Shown here piece after piece: positions 54,501-64,000 of a stretch of 64,000 nucleotides of DNA (position 1 is the first letter of the stretch; every line of letters starts with the position of its first letter). Location of the stretch: assembly GCA_963825315.1 (NCBI GenBank), contig CAWGST010000005.1, positions 496,001 through 560,000 on the forward strand. Reading direction: 5' to 3'. Source of the DNA: DASRLE01 sp963825315. Lineage in GTDB: Bacteria; Verrucomicrobiota; Verrucomicrobiia; Limisphaerales; Palsa-1400. A program made the position numbers and the translations under genes. The notes under the pieces are model-generated. The model searched no databases and was not told where the DNA came from. It saw only the letters and a list, made by a program, of their open reading frames with translations.

Positions 54501-57500
54501 CGCCGCCCAACCTGCTGACGCAAATCGGGTCCAACGGGCCGGTGAGGTTCACGGTGAGTTTTGCGAACCCGCTCACGCAGTTTAGTTTTACGCGGCCGGA
54601 ACTGCTGGCCAATCCCTTTGTCACGCATCCGGCCTGGCAGGCGCAGGCCTTTGACGCCCTGGGCCAGCCGCTGGACACGAACAATGAGCCGCAGATATCC
54701 AGTTCCACCAACGTGCCGGCGCAAACCTACACTCTGACCAACACTCTCACTGGCGGGGGCATTGCCAGCGTTGAGTTCAGTTCAGAGGGCACGGGCCTCA
54801 CCACCTTCAATGCCATGCTGCTCGACGACTTTGACCTGACTGCGGCCAATGCCGGCGACCTGCCGCCTTCGATCCTCATTACCAATCCGACGTACGGGCA
54901 GGTCTTTAGATTGGCGGCAATTCCCATCAGCGCCGAGACGGCGACCGGGATCGGGACGGTGACTGGCGTGAATTTCTACTATAACGGGACCCTCTGACCA
55001 ACTCCTCCAGTCCGTTCTCCATCGTATGGAATGCGCCGTCCAACGGCGCCTACGTCCTGACCGCGGTCGCTGTCAACAGCTCCGGCCTGAGCAGCACTTC
55101 CGCCCCCGTGCCCATTACGGTGGCCACCGGCTTCGCCATCGAAACGCCGCCCCTGAGCCAGACCATCGCGGTGAGCAATAAAGCAACGTTCAGTGTCACG
55201 ACCACGGAAACCAACGTCTCTTATCAATGGCGGTTCAACGGCACAAGCCTCGCCGGGGCGACCCTTTCTTCCTACACCGTCAGCAATGCGCCAATCAGCG
55301 CGGCGGGCAGTTACACCGTGGTGGCCAGCTATGGCGGCCAGTCGGTTACCAGCCCGCCAGCGGTGCTCACCGTGTTGGGCCCGCCCACGCTAGGCTCGCC
55401 CTCGGTGGCAACCAATGGCGGCAACATCATCTTGAGTGTGAGCGCCAGCGATTCGGTTCCCTTCTATTATCAATGGCAGCTCAACGGCAACGGCATCCCG
55501 GGGGCGGCGAACAGTTGCCTCCCGGGGACGACGAACATTTCTTACACCATCACCAATGCGCGGCCGTTTAACTCCGGAAACTACGAGGTGGTGGTGGCCA
55601 ACGCCGTGGCCTCCGAGGAAAGTCCGTCCTTCAATGTGGCGGTGGGTCTTGGCGCGCCCATCACGACCAATGACAATTTCGCCAGCAGCCTGACCATTGG
55701 TCCGCTGACCAACGGAGCGGGAGTGGCGGGCATCAACAGCAGTTCCAGTTCCCCTCCGGCGCACGGACCGGCGCAGATCGCGGGCAAACCGGCCGCCGGA
55801 TTCCTTTGGTACAACTGGACGGCCAGTTTCACCGGCGTCATCTCCCTGACCACGCGGGGCAGCAGCTTCGACACCCTGCTGGGCGTTTACACGGGCAGCA
55901 TCCTGGCAACCTGACGTCGGTGGCCGAGGATGACGACTCCGGCGGATTCTTCACCAGCCTGGTCTCCTTCAACTGCGTGAAGGGAACCACTTACCAGATT
56001 GTGGTGGCGGGTTATCAGGGCGCTACCGGCAGTGTGGTGTTGGAACTTTCCCCCGGCCCGCCGCTCTTGCCGGGCCCGGCCAACGGCTACAGCATAGGCG
56101 GCCCGCAGCCTGTGATTACGCAACAACCGGTCAACCAGCTCGTCCATGCCGGCGCACACCGTCACCTTGAGCGTGACGGCCAGCGACGCCACCAGTTACC
56201 AGTGGTATTTTGCCGATGTCCCCGTGGCGGGCGGCAATGCCAATACTTTGGTCATCAGTAATTTCCTGGCCGGCGCGGTGGGCAACTACTACGTCAAGGT
56301 GTCCAATGCGGTTGGCGCTGTGCAAAGCAAAATCGTCGCCATCGAACTCGCAAAACCCGGCTCAAACGGCGGGCACGCCGACCAATCTGCTTGGTGGACA
56401 AGTTTGGCGACGCGGTGGACCTGACGGGCACCGGCGCGCCGGAACACTACCGGCCGGAGGACGGCGGCGGAGACACCGGCGGTTACACCCTCTCGCAATC
56501 CTTCAGCACGGCGGGGGCGACCAAGGAGGAAGGGGAACCCAACCACGCCGGCCAGCCGGGCGGGGCTTCCTACTGGTACAGTTACACCGCGTCCTACGCC
56601 GGCACGCTCCACTTCGACACCGCGGGCAGCACCTTTAACACCATTCTGGCCGTGTATATTGGTCCCGGCAACAGCTTCAGCACTTTGACCAACGTGGGAA
56701 GCCGATTATACCACCAACTATGGTCAGACAGGCCAGCCCGCCGTCATGATTTCCAACGTGGTCGCCGGCACCAAATACTTTATCGCCATTGACGGCTACC
56801 TGGGGGCCAGCGGCGCCGCCCACCTGAACGTTTTCTTCAACCCGCCGGCCAACGTCAACGTGATCGTCAACACCAACGCGGTTCCCATTACCAACAACAC
56901 CCCCGTCATTGCCATAACCTCTCCGGCTAATAATTACTTGACAATGAACTCCAACATCACTGTCCGGGGCACGGTCAAAGGCAGTGGCGGGAAACCACCG
57001 GTGGGTACGTTCGTGCAAGTGGCCGTCAACACCAACGCTCCCGAACAAGCCACCCTGCAAGGGATTAACTGGTCCACCAACGTGACGCTGACCAACGGAG
57101 CCAACACGATCACCGCCCAAGGCATCACCGTGCTGGGCACCAACACCAACACGGTATTCGCCTCCGCCCCGGTCACGCGCACCATCTTTTATGACGTGAC
57201 GCCGCCGTCGCCCCTGGTGAAGACGAACTTGACCTTGCTGACGTCCCCGCCCGGCCACGGCAAAATCACGGGACAGGCCAATCAGGCCAGGTTGGAAATC
57301 AACAAGGTTTACACGGTCACAGCCGTGCCCATCGGCAACTGGGTGTTTGCCAATTGGAGCAGCGGAACCAACACCAACAGCCTGAGCCCCCTGCCCAACA
57401 GCGCGTCCCTTTCCTTCCTCATGTCCTCCAACTTGATCTTGCAGGCCAACTTCGTCACCAATCCCTTCACCGCCGTCGCCGGCGTCTATAATGGATTGTT

Positions 57501-58524
57501 TTCTCCGACCAACGGCGTGAGCGAAGAAAGCTCCGGCTTCTTCACCGCCACCCTGCCGGTCGCCGGTCGCGGAACCTACAGCGCCAAGTTGCTGCTGGAT
57601 GGCGGCTCCTATCCCTTCAGCGGCACCTTTGACCTGTCGGGCGACGCGGAAGAAATAGTGGCCCGCTCCGGCAAAACGTCTCTCACGGTCGATTTGCATC
57701 TCGATCTGCCTGCGACCAACGATCCAATGACCGGCAGCGTGAGCGACAACGCGACCAATGCCTGGATCTCCGAACTCCGGGCCAACCGCGCCGTATTCAA
57801 CGCTAAATCAAACCCTGCGGCCGATTACGCCGGCAAATACACCCTGATCATCCCCCCCGGCAGCAACGCGCCGACCAACGAACCGGGCGGCTACGGCTAC
57901 GCCACGCTGGCCAACACTCTGGCCGGCTTGGTTTCCCTCAGCGGTCGCCTGGCCGACAACACCGCTATCAGCCAATCCGTCGCGGTTTCCAAAGATGGAA
58001 ACATCCCGCTCTACGTCTCCCTTTACTCCCGCAGAGGATTGCTGCTGGGATGGCTGGTCCTGACCAACGATACAACCAACCAACCGGCGCAAATGATCCT
58101 GGGCACAAGTCTGGCCTGGATCAAAACCAACATCCCCAAAACTTTGTATGCGCCGGGCTTTACCAATACGAACATCACCGTGCTCGGCTCGCTCTACATT
58201 CCGCCGGCATCGCGCGGGAACGCTTTAACTTTGACCAACGGCACCCTCACCATCGGCAACGGCGGCCTGGCTGATGTGTTGATTTACAGCAACCTGACCA
58301 TCGCGGGCGACAAACTGGTCAATACCAACCTGGACAATCCGACCAACCAATTGAAAGGCGTCATCACACCCGGCGCCGGGATATTCACCGTGACCTTCCG
58401 GCCCACCGGCGTCCACACCGACACCGTGGCCAAAGGCGTGGTTTTGCAAGACGACCCGACGACCAACGCCGCCGGCTGGTTCCTCGGCGCCGACCAATCC
58501 GGCTACTTCCTCCTCCAACAGTGA
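48579..58524 (+). CDS. giant secreted GloVer-repeat surface protein, several frameshifts
   Basis: A protein of about 3,300 residues begins MKTHRALPLLKDVAATAAAI with a signal peptide ending at VQAQP. Order: BspA-type leucine-rich repeats (about 48780-49050); 14 Gloeo/Verruco repeats of about 50 residues with the core DGNFYGTTxxGG...GTVFxIT (49180-51450); an Ig-like domain (51480-51750); a helical region (51750-52760); 7 more repeats (52800-54030); then Ig-like domains, two domains with FLWYNWTASFTG and YWYSYTASYAGT, and a C-terminal beta region with FANWSSG. From 54178 to 56700 the frame changes seven times by single bases (about 54178, 54990, 55900, 56155, 56358, 56388, 56697); the fragments still join into sensible domains. 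It may bind surface polymers; no enzyme motif is seen. Confidence 0.85.
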
Positions 58525-58654
58525 CGCAAGCCATCACGCAACAGAGTCCTTTAAACGGCTTCGGATTTTCCGGGTGGCCTTCAGTTGATTGTCGTTGAGC
58601 GAATCTCATTGAATTTGCTTGAGAGTTAAGGGATAAAACCCGCGGCAAGTCAGC

Positions 58655-61600
58655 ATGGATAAACTAATTATGACTCCTGCGCCCGGCGAACGCTTGTTGC
58701 GTTTTGTCGGTGATCGCATTCGTTTTGGTCTGCGGACGCCGCAAGGTTTTGGCAAGGGCTGGCGGGCGCTGCTGCGCACCAACTTGGGCAAAGCGGAGCG
58801 CCTGCGCCAGGAAATCATCGCCACGCACGCGGGGAAAAATCCACTCTCGATCGCCTTCTGGCGCGACGTTCCGCTGCAAGAGCAGCCTTCTGGCGAGTGG
58901 GCCATCGAGTTGCCGTTGACGGATGTCGGGTTCTATAGCGCAAAACCCTACGTCCTGGACCCGCAGGGACGGCAATTCTGGCCGGAGGGACCCGACGCAG
59001 GCGTGTCCGTGCATCCCAGCATCTATCGCACGGCCAATACCATTTACTGCGCTTTTTCGCGGATGTTCGGACCGTCGAAAACGGCGCGCGCGACGCAGGA
59101 TGCGAAGGTGGAGAAGCAACTCAGCGATTTGGATCATCAAGGCTACGCGCTCATCCCGCCCTCTGGCACATTGCGCGATCTTGCGCGCGAGTTGCCGCAT
59201 ATCATGGACACGCTGGGATGCCGCGTTCTCCAGTTGCTCCCCATCGGCCCAACGCCCGCGACCTTTGCGCGCTTTGGCCGTTTCGGCAGTCCTTATGCCT
59301 GCCTGGATTTAACGGGGATTGATCCCGCGCTGGTCGAGTTCGATCAACGCACCAATGGCGTCGAGCAGTTTTGTGAATTGACTGGCGCGGTGCATCGGCG
59401 CGGCGGACGCGTGCTGCTGGACATGGTGATCAATCACACCGGCTGGGGTTCGACCCTTTTCGAGAATCACCCGGAATGGTTCCTGCGCAAGCCGGACGGA
59501 ACATTCGCCAGTCCGGGCGCATGGGGAGTAACGTGGAACGACCTGGTCGAATTGAATCCAGTTTACCTTGAGTTGTGGGAACAGTTTGCCCGGGCGTTTC
59601 TGACCTGGTGCCGGCGGGGGGTGGATGGATTTCGTTGTGACGCGGGCTACAAAGTGCCGCTGCAGGTCTGGCAATATATCGAGGCGCGCGTGCGGCAGGA
59701 GTTTCCCGAGGCGTTGTTTCTGTTGGAAGGCCTGGGCGGCCCGCTGGAGGCGACTGAGGCCTTGTTAACCGACGGCGGCATGCAATGGGCTTATTCGGAA
59801 CTCTTCCAGAATTACAAAGGGTCGGATGTGGCGCGCTGCCTGGACTACAGCATTGGCCAAAGTGAGCGCGTTGGCATTTATGTCCATTACAGCGAGACGC
59901 ACGATAATGACCGTTTGGCCAAAAAGGGGCGGATCTGGTCGCTCATGCGCAACCGGCTCTCGGCCCTGGCCAGCGTGGCGGGCGGATACGGATTCACCTG
60001 CGGCGTCGAGTGGCTGGCCCGGGAAAAGATCGAGGTCCATTCCAGTGGCGGCCTGGCTTGGGGCAGCCAGGACAATTTGCTTGCCGAACTGGCGGGACTG
60101 AATCGGTTGTTGGCCAATCATCCGTGTTTTTTTGACGGAGCCAAACTGGAGCGGCTCAGCCCGGAAGCATCGGACGTTTATGCGTTGCGCCGCGTGTCGG
60201 CGGAGGGCTTGGACGTTGTTTTGGTCCTGGTCAACACCGACGCGGATGCCAGCCATGTTCTCGCGCTCAAAGCGGACGAATATGAACGGTTGGGACGCCC
60301 GCAAATCGATTTGCTGGGCCAAAGTCCGCCAGCAGCGCAATCGAGCCAGGGGCAGATCCTCTTCAACTTGTTGCCCGGCGCGGCATTTTGTCTGGCAACC
60401 ACGGCCAAACCTTTGGGTCTGGCCGGCGGCGACTACCGCCGTGCCCGCGCCCAATCCTCCTGGGCCATCAGCGCCTTGAGCAAAGTTTTGCTGCCCGAAG
60501 AGATCGGGTCTTGTTCCTGGCGCGAATTGGCCGGACGAATCAATTTGGACGCGCGCGAATTCCTCGGGGCGCTGTCCGGCCTGGATCACACCCGATCGCG
60601 GACAGATTTGTTGGGGGCGCTCGACGCTGCGAAGGGAAAATATCCGCAAGTTGTGCCATGGACATTGCTGGACCGCCGCCGCATCACACTCCTCCCGCCG
60701 GATCATTGGCTCTTGCTGCAGGATGAGCGCCCGTTCCGCGCCTGGCTGACGCGCCAGGACAATGGAACGCGGGAAGAGGCCGAGGCCATCGAAGTCCATG
60801 GCGGGTACGTCGCGTGCTTTGCGCCGAAGAATTTGGAAAGGGCGGCTGATGCCGAATTGGAAATCGAGCGTTATGCGCTGGCCAACGAGAAGGTCGAGGC
60901 CGCGGTTCGATTCCTGGCCGCCGAACCAATCCTTTCCGAGACGCTGGCCAAACCGCCGGCGGACTCCCTGGTTTTGCTGACCAATGGCCGCGGCGGCATG
61001 GCGCGTTTGTGCGTCGATTTGGGAAGGATCAATTCCAAATACGATTGCGCATTGGGGGCGAACCTTCATCCGGAATTTCCCGTGGACCGGCACATTTTTG
61101 CCAAACGCATCCGCGTCTGGATTACAGCGGACGGATTCACCACGCCGCTGAACTTGCAAAATCTGGTCTCGTTGAAAATCGGGCCGCCCGCCGTTTGGAG
61201 TTTCACGGCCGAAGCGGGCGATGGGAGGACTGTGGAAGTGCTGTTGACCGCCGACATGCTGGAGGGTTCCAACACAACTGTATTCACTTGCGCGCGGCTG
61301 CCGGCCTCCCGGCCCGCCGATTTGCCGCCGCAATTTCATGTCCATCTCACGGTGCGCGTCGATATCGAGGACCGGAATTTCCACACCGAAACTCATCGCA
61401 ACGGGGCGGCGGACCATCATTTCAGCACGAATTGCCATCCGCTCACGGACCAGATAGGCTTCGCGTTCACGCCCGCGCCGGACCGGCAATTGCGCATCTT
61501 TGGCAACATTGGCATCTATCATCCTCAAGTGGAATGGTGCGAGGGGATTCCACACCCGGTCGAGCAAAGCCGGGGACAAGTTGCCAGCGGCGACGCCTAC

Positions 61601-62974
61601 AGCCCGGGTTGGTTCGAACTGCCTTTGGTCAAGGATCAAACTGTCACACTGGTGATCTCAGCCGAAAGAACGGTCCCGACTTTGCCGCTGATCGAGCAAG
61701 GTTCAACCCATCGCGCAATGGAAGAAGAGATGGCGTTCAAAGGGACGAAACTGCCTGAAAAAGATTCATTTGGGCGGCGCCTGGCCATCGCGGCGCGGGC
61801 CTTCGTGGCGCGGCGCGGCGCGGGCCGCACGATTATCGCCGGCTATCCATGGTTTCTGGACTGGGGACGGGATTCGCTCATTAGCGCGCGCGGATTATTG
61901 GCGGCGGGCATGGTATCGGACGTCGCGGGAGGGCTGGTCACTTTTGGGCGGTTCTCCAAAAACGGCACCATGCCCAATACCATACAGGGTCTCAACGCTT
62001 CCAATTGCGACACTTCGGATGCGCCGCTCTGGTATGGAATCGTTTGCGAGGAAACGGCGGAGCAGATGGGTGAAAAAATCTACGCAACACCGGTGGATCA
62101 GACTGGGCGCAAGGTGGCGGATGTTCTGCATGAAATCGCCCTGGGCTACTCGCGCGGCACCCCCAACGGCATCCGTATGGACACAGCTTCGGGATTAATC
62201 TGGAGTCCGGCGCATTTCACCTGGATGGATACCAATTATCCGGCCTGCACGCCGCGCCAGGGCTACCCGGTGGAAATCCAGGTGCTGTGGATTCGGCTCT
62301 TGCGCCAAGTCCACAAGCTTGGGTTGAAACCAGCCAGCGAACCGTGGGACGCCCTGGCGAACCGCGCGGAGGAATCGCTCCGAAAATTCTTCTGGCTCGA
62401 AGACAAGGGTTATATCGCCGATTTGCTCATCGCCAATCCGGGCCAGGCCGCCCGGGAAGCTGTGGTGGACCAGGCCTTGCGCAGCAATTATCTTTTGGCG
62501 ATTGCCTTTGGATTATTCACCGGAGCGCAAGCGCGGCGGGGAGTGGATGCGGCGCTGAGGTGTTTGTTCGTTCCCGGGGCGGTGCGGACGCTGGCTCCCC
62601 TGCCCGTCCGGCCGCCATTGGCGATTTACAGCGGCGATGGCCGTTTGCTGAACAATCCGCAGGAGCCGTATTGGGGCCGCTACCAGGGAGATGAAGACAC
62701 CCAGCGCAAACCTGCCTATCATAACGGCACCGCCTGGACTTGGACTCTGCCGATGGCGTGCGAAGCGCTGGCCAGGGCGTGGGACAGGTCGCCGTCCGCG
62801 GTGGCGGCGGCCAGAGCTTATCTGGGGAGCATGGATAAATTACTCCTGACCCATTGCCTGGGCCAGCTTCCGGAAATCCTGGACGGGGACGCCCCCCACA
62901 CGGCGCGCGGCTGCGACGCGCAAGCGTGGAGCGTCACGGAAGCGTTGCGCGTCTGGAAATGGCTGGCGATCTGA
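58655..62974 (+). CDS. bifunctional-type glycogen debranching enzyme (GH13 plus GH133)
   Basis: The 1,439-residue protein has an N-terminal GH13 part with GRVLLDMVINHTGW (about residue 255), GVDGFRCDAGYKVP (nucleophile Asp, about 328), LFLLEGLGG (acid Glu, about 355) and YSETHDNDR (about 413). A long middle region follows, and the C-terminal GDE_C/GH133 domain has GYPWFLDWGRDS (about 1063), CDTSDAPLWY, MDTNYPACTPRQGYPVE and YHNGTAWTWTLPM. This 4-alpha-glucanotransferase plus amylo-1,6-glucosidase layout is that of the eukaryotic debranching enzyme AGL/Gdb1 rather than of bacterial GlgX. No signal peptide, so cytoplasmic glycogen breakdown is likely. An alternative ATG at 58670 is possible. 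Confidence 0.9.
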   Translation: MDKLIMTPAPGERLLRFVGDRIRFGLRTPQGFGKGWRALLRTNLGKAERLRQEIIATHAGKNPLSIAFWRDVPLQEQPSGEWAIELPLTDVGFYSAKPYVLDPQGRQFWPEGPDAGVSVHPSIYRTANTIYCAFSRMFGPSKTARATQDAKVEKQLSDLDHQGYALIPPSGTLRDLARELPHIMDTLGCRVLQLLPIGPTPATFARFGRFGSPYACLDLTGIDPALVEFDQRTNGVEQFCELTGAVHRRGGRVLLDMVINHTGWGSTLFENHPEWFLRKPDGTFASPGAWGVTWNDLVELNPVYLELWEQFARAFLTWCRRGVDGFRCDAGYKVPLQVWQYIEARVRQEFPEALFLLEGLGGPLEATEALLTDGGMQWAYSELFQNYKGSDVARCLDYSIGQSERVGIYVHYSETHDNDRLAKKGRIWSLMRNRLSALASVAGGYGFTCGVEWLAREKIEVHSSGGLAWGSQDNLLAELAGLNRLLANHPCFFDGAKLERLSPEASDVYALRRVSAEGLDVVLVLVNTDADASHVLALKADEYERLGRPQIDLLGQSPPAAQSSQGQILFNLLPGAAFCLATTAKPLGLAGGDYRRARAQSSWAISALSKVLLPEEIGSCSWRELAGRINLDAREFLGALSGLDHTRSRTDLLGALDAAKGKYPQVVPWTLLDRRRITLLPPDHWLLLQDERPFRAWLTRQDNGTREEAEAIEVHGGYVACFAPKNLERAADAELEIERYALANEKVEAAVRFLAAEPILSETLAKPPADSLVLLTNGRGGMARLCVDLGRINSKYDCALGANLHPEFPVDRHIFAKRIRVWITADGFTTPLNLQNLVSLKIGPPAVWSFTAEAGDGRTVEVLLTADMLEGSNTTVFTCARLPASRPADLPPQFHVHLTVRVDIEDRNFHTETHRNGAADHHFSTNCHPLTDQIGFAFTPAPDRQLRIFGNIGIYHPQVEWCEGIPHPVEQSRGQVASGDAYSPGWFELPLVKDQTVTLVISAERTVPTLPLIEQGSTHRAMEEEMAFKGTKLPEKDSFGRRLAIAARAFVARRGAGRTIIAGYPWFLDWGRDSLISARGLLAAGMVSDVAGGLVTFGRFSKNGTMPNTIQGLNASNCDTSDAPLWYGIVCEETAEQMGEKIYATPVDQTGRKVADVLHEIALGYSRGTPNGIRMDTASGLIWSPAHFTWMDTNYPACTPRQGYPVEIQVLWIRLLRQVHKLGLKPASEPWDALANRAEESLRKFFWLEDKGYIADLLIANPGQAAREAVVDQALRSNYLLAIAFGLFTGAQARRGVDAALRCLFVPGAVRTLAPLPVRPPLAIYSGDGRLLNNPQEPYWGRYQGDEDTQRKPAYHNGTAWTWTLPMACEALARAWDRSPSAVAAARAYLGSMDKLLLTHCLGQLPEILDGDAPHTARGCDAQAWSVTEALRVWKWLAI

Positions 62975-64000
62975 AATCTCAAATCTCAAATCTCAAATCC
63001 CCCCCGCCCGCAACATCCTCCAATTCCCTGCGCTGGTGGAAATTGCTGGATGGCACGCAAAAATACGTCTTTGTCATGGCCTCGCTGGCCTGGCTCTTCG
63101 ATTGCCTGGGCCAGCAGGTGTTTGTCATTGCACGAAATCCGGCGGTGGCGGCGCTGCTGCCAGCGGGCACGCCGCCCGATGTGCTGAAAAAATGGGGCGG
63201 TTACGCGACGGCCATTTTCGTTCTGGGATGGGCGACCGGCGGATTGATCTTCGGGGCCATGGGCGACCGGATTGGGCGTGCCCGTTCCCTAACCATAACC
63301 ATCCTGCTCTATGGGCTATGCACCGGCTTGTCGGGGTTTTCCACCAGCATCACGGATTTTTGTGTCTATCGCTTTATCACCGGACTGGGTGTTGGCGGGG
63401 TCTTCGGACTGGCGGTGGCTCTCTGTGCCGACTCCTTGCCGGACAAGGCTCGTCCCCAAGCCCTGGGCTTGTTCCAGGCGCTCTCCGCTTTGGGTAATGT
63501 GATCGCCGGCATCGCCGCGGTCTGTCTTGGTTATTGGGCCCTGCTCGATCCCGCCGCCGCCAGCGGCTGGCGTTCCCTTTTCATTTTTGGCGCGCTGCCT
63601 GCGCTGGTCTGCGTGTTCTTCCAATTTCGGATGAAGGAGCCGGAGAAATGGATGGTGGCGCGCGCCCGGGGAAAAATCGACGGCGTTCGTTTCGGCTCTT
63701 ATGCTTCGCTCTTGGGCGAGGCGCGATGGCGGAAACCGGCGTTGTTCGGCATGTTGTTGTGCGTGGCGGGGGTGGTGGGATTGTGGGGCATCGGCTTCTT
63801 CAGTCCCGAGTTGGTGGATTACGTCATCGCCAAAGCATTGACTGCCCGGCATGTCCCCGCCGCGCAACTGCCCGGCCAGCGGCTGATGTGGATGGGCCTG
63901 ACCATGATCGTCCAGAATTTCGGCTCGTTCCTGGGCATGATGACCTTTACCAAGTTCACTCATGATTATGGACGGAAAAAAGTCTTCACCACCGCCGCGA
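62959..64000 (+). CDS. MFS transporter (3' end outside window)
   Basis: The frame is open for 347 codons from an ATG at 62959, overlapping the debranching enzyme end by 16 bases, to the window edge. It shows about eight hydrophobic segments, MFS motif A as FGAMGDRIGRARSLTI, and YRFITGLGVGGVFGLAVALC, as in sugar-porter/SLC22-like carriers. The first 20 residues (for example LKSQISNLKSP) are encoded by an AATCTCA microsatellite, so the true start may be the later in-frame ATG in YVFVMASLAWLFD, although that would clip the first helix. The substrate is unknown; a sugar or organic acid is plausible. Confidence 0.82.
   Translation, partial: MAGDLKSQISNLKSPPPATSSNSLRWWKLLDGTQKYVFVMASLAWLFDCLGQQVFVIARNPAVAALLPAGTPPDVLKKWGGYATAIFVLGWATGGLIFGAMGDRIGRARSLTITILLYGLCTGLSGFSTSITDFCVYRFITGLGVGGVFGLAVALCADSLPDKARPQALGLFQALSALGNVIAGIAAVCLGYWALLDPAAASGWRSLFIFGALPALVCVFFQFRMKEPEKWMVARARGKIDGVRFGSYASLLGEARWRKPALFGMLLCVAGVVGLWGIGFFSPELVDYVIAKALTARHVPAAQLPGQRLMWMGLTMIVQNFGSFLGMMTFTKFTHDYGRKKVFTTAA

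Overview
The window looks like a chromosome segment of a Verrucomicrobiota bacterium, probably of the Pedosphaera/Limisphaera side of the phylum. The clues are a giant secreted protein built of Gloeo/Verruco (GloVer, TIGR03803-type) repeats, exported proteins ending in PEP-CTERM and VPDSG-CTERM-like sorting tails, an ECF sigma / Ser-Thr kinase module, and gaps full of short palindromic and word-like repeats, one of them encoding the NKSPEPT peptide. This placement is from gene content only.

Layout. (1) 1-8020, minus strand: a tightly overlapped operon for succinate/propionate interconversion: methylmalonyl-CoA mutase, MeaB GTPase, methylmalonyl-CoA epimerase, carboxyltransferase (one frameshift), an OadG-like membrane subunit, a biotin carrier protein, a small biotin ligase, and a CoA-transferase cut by the window edge. 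(2) 8021-10246: 2.2 kb without a convincing gene, rich in palindromes and repeat remnants. (3) 10247-15831, plus: maltodextrin cluster of GH13 amylase (one frameshift), SLC45-like MFS transporter and MalQ with two starch-binding domains. (4) 15963-26097: LipM-like acyltransferase and endonuclease III, two sorting-tail proteins, a truncated NagB, two S41 proteases, TsaD and a rhomboid protease. (5) 26098-27785: repeats around the C-terminal remnant of a restriction/BREX-type methyltransferase. (6) 27786-40787: mainly housekeeping genes (fmt, nnr, nadC, birA, tRNA-Val, trmL, truA, ruvX, hemL, nadE, a DUF192 lipoprotein, an oxidoreductase), with one PIN/RHH toxin-antitoxin pair inside. (7) 40788-44260: accessory patch with an interrupted XRE regulator, an IS element with inverted ends, gene fragments and a second PIN/RHH pair. 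(8) 44331-58524: an ECF sigma, unknown protein and kinase/NHL operon, divergent from a secreted protein and a giant GloVer-repeat protein of about 3,300 residues. (9) 58655-64000: a large GH13+GH133 glycogen debranching enzyme and an MFS transporter cut by the right edge.

How it fits together: the cell appears to take in and degrade maltodextrin and glycogen and to run a methylmalonyl-CoA route to or from propionate. Its surface biology rests on sorting-tail proteins and a huge propeller-type protein that may be controlled by the adjacent sigma/kinase module. At least ten single-base frameshifts occur in otherwise intact genes, seven of them within 2.5 kb of the giant gene, so either sequence errors or local decay must be considered when reading those genes.
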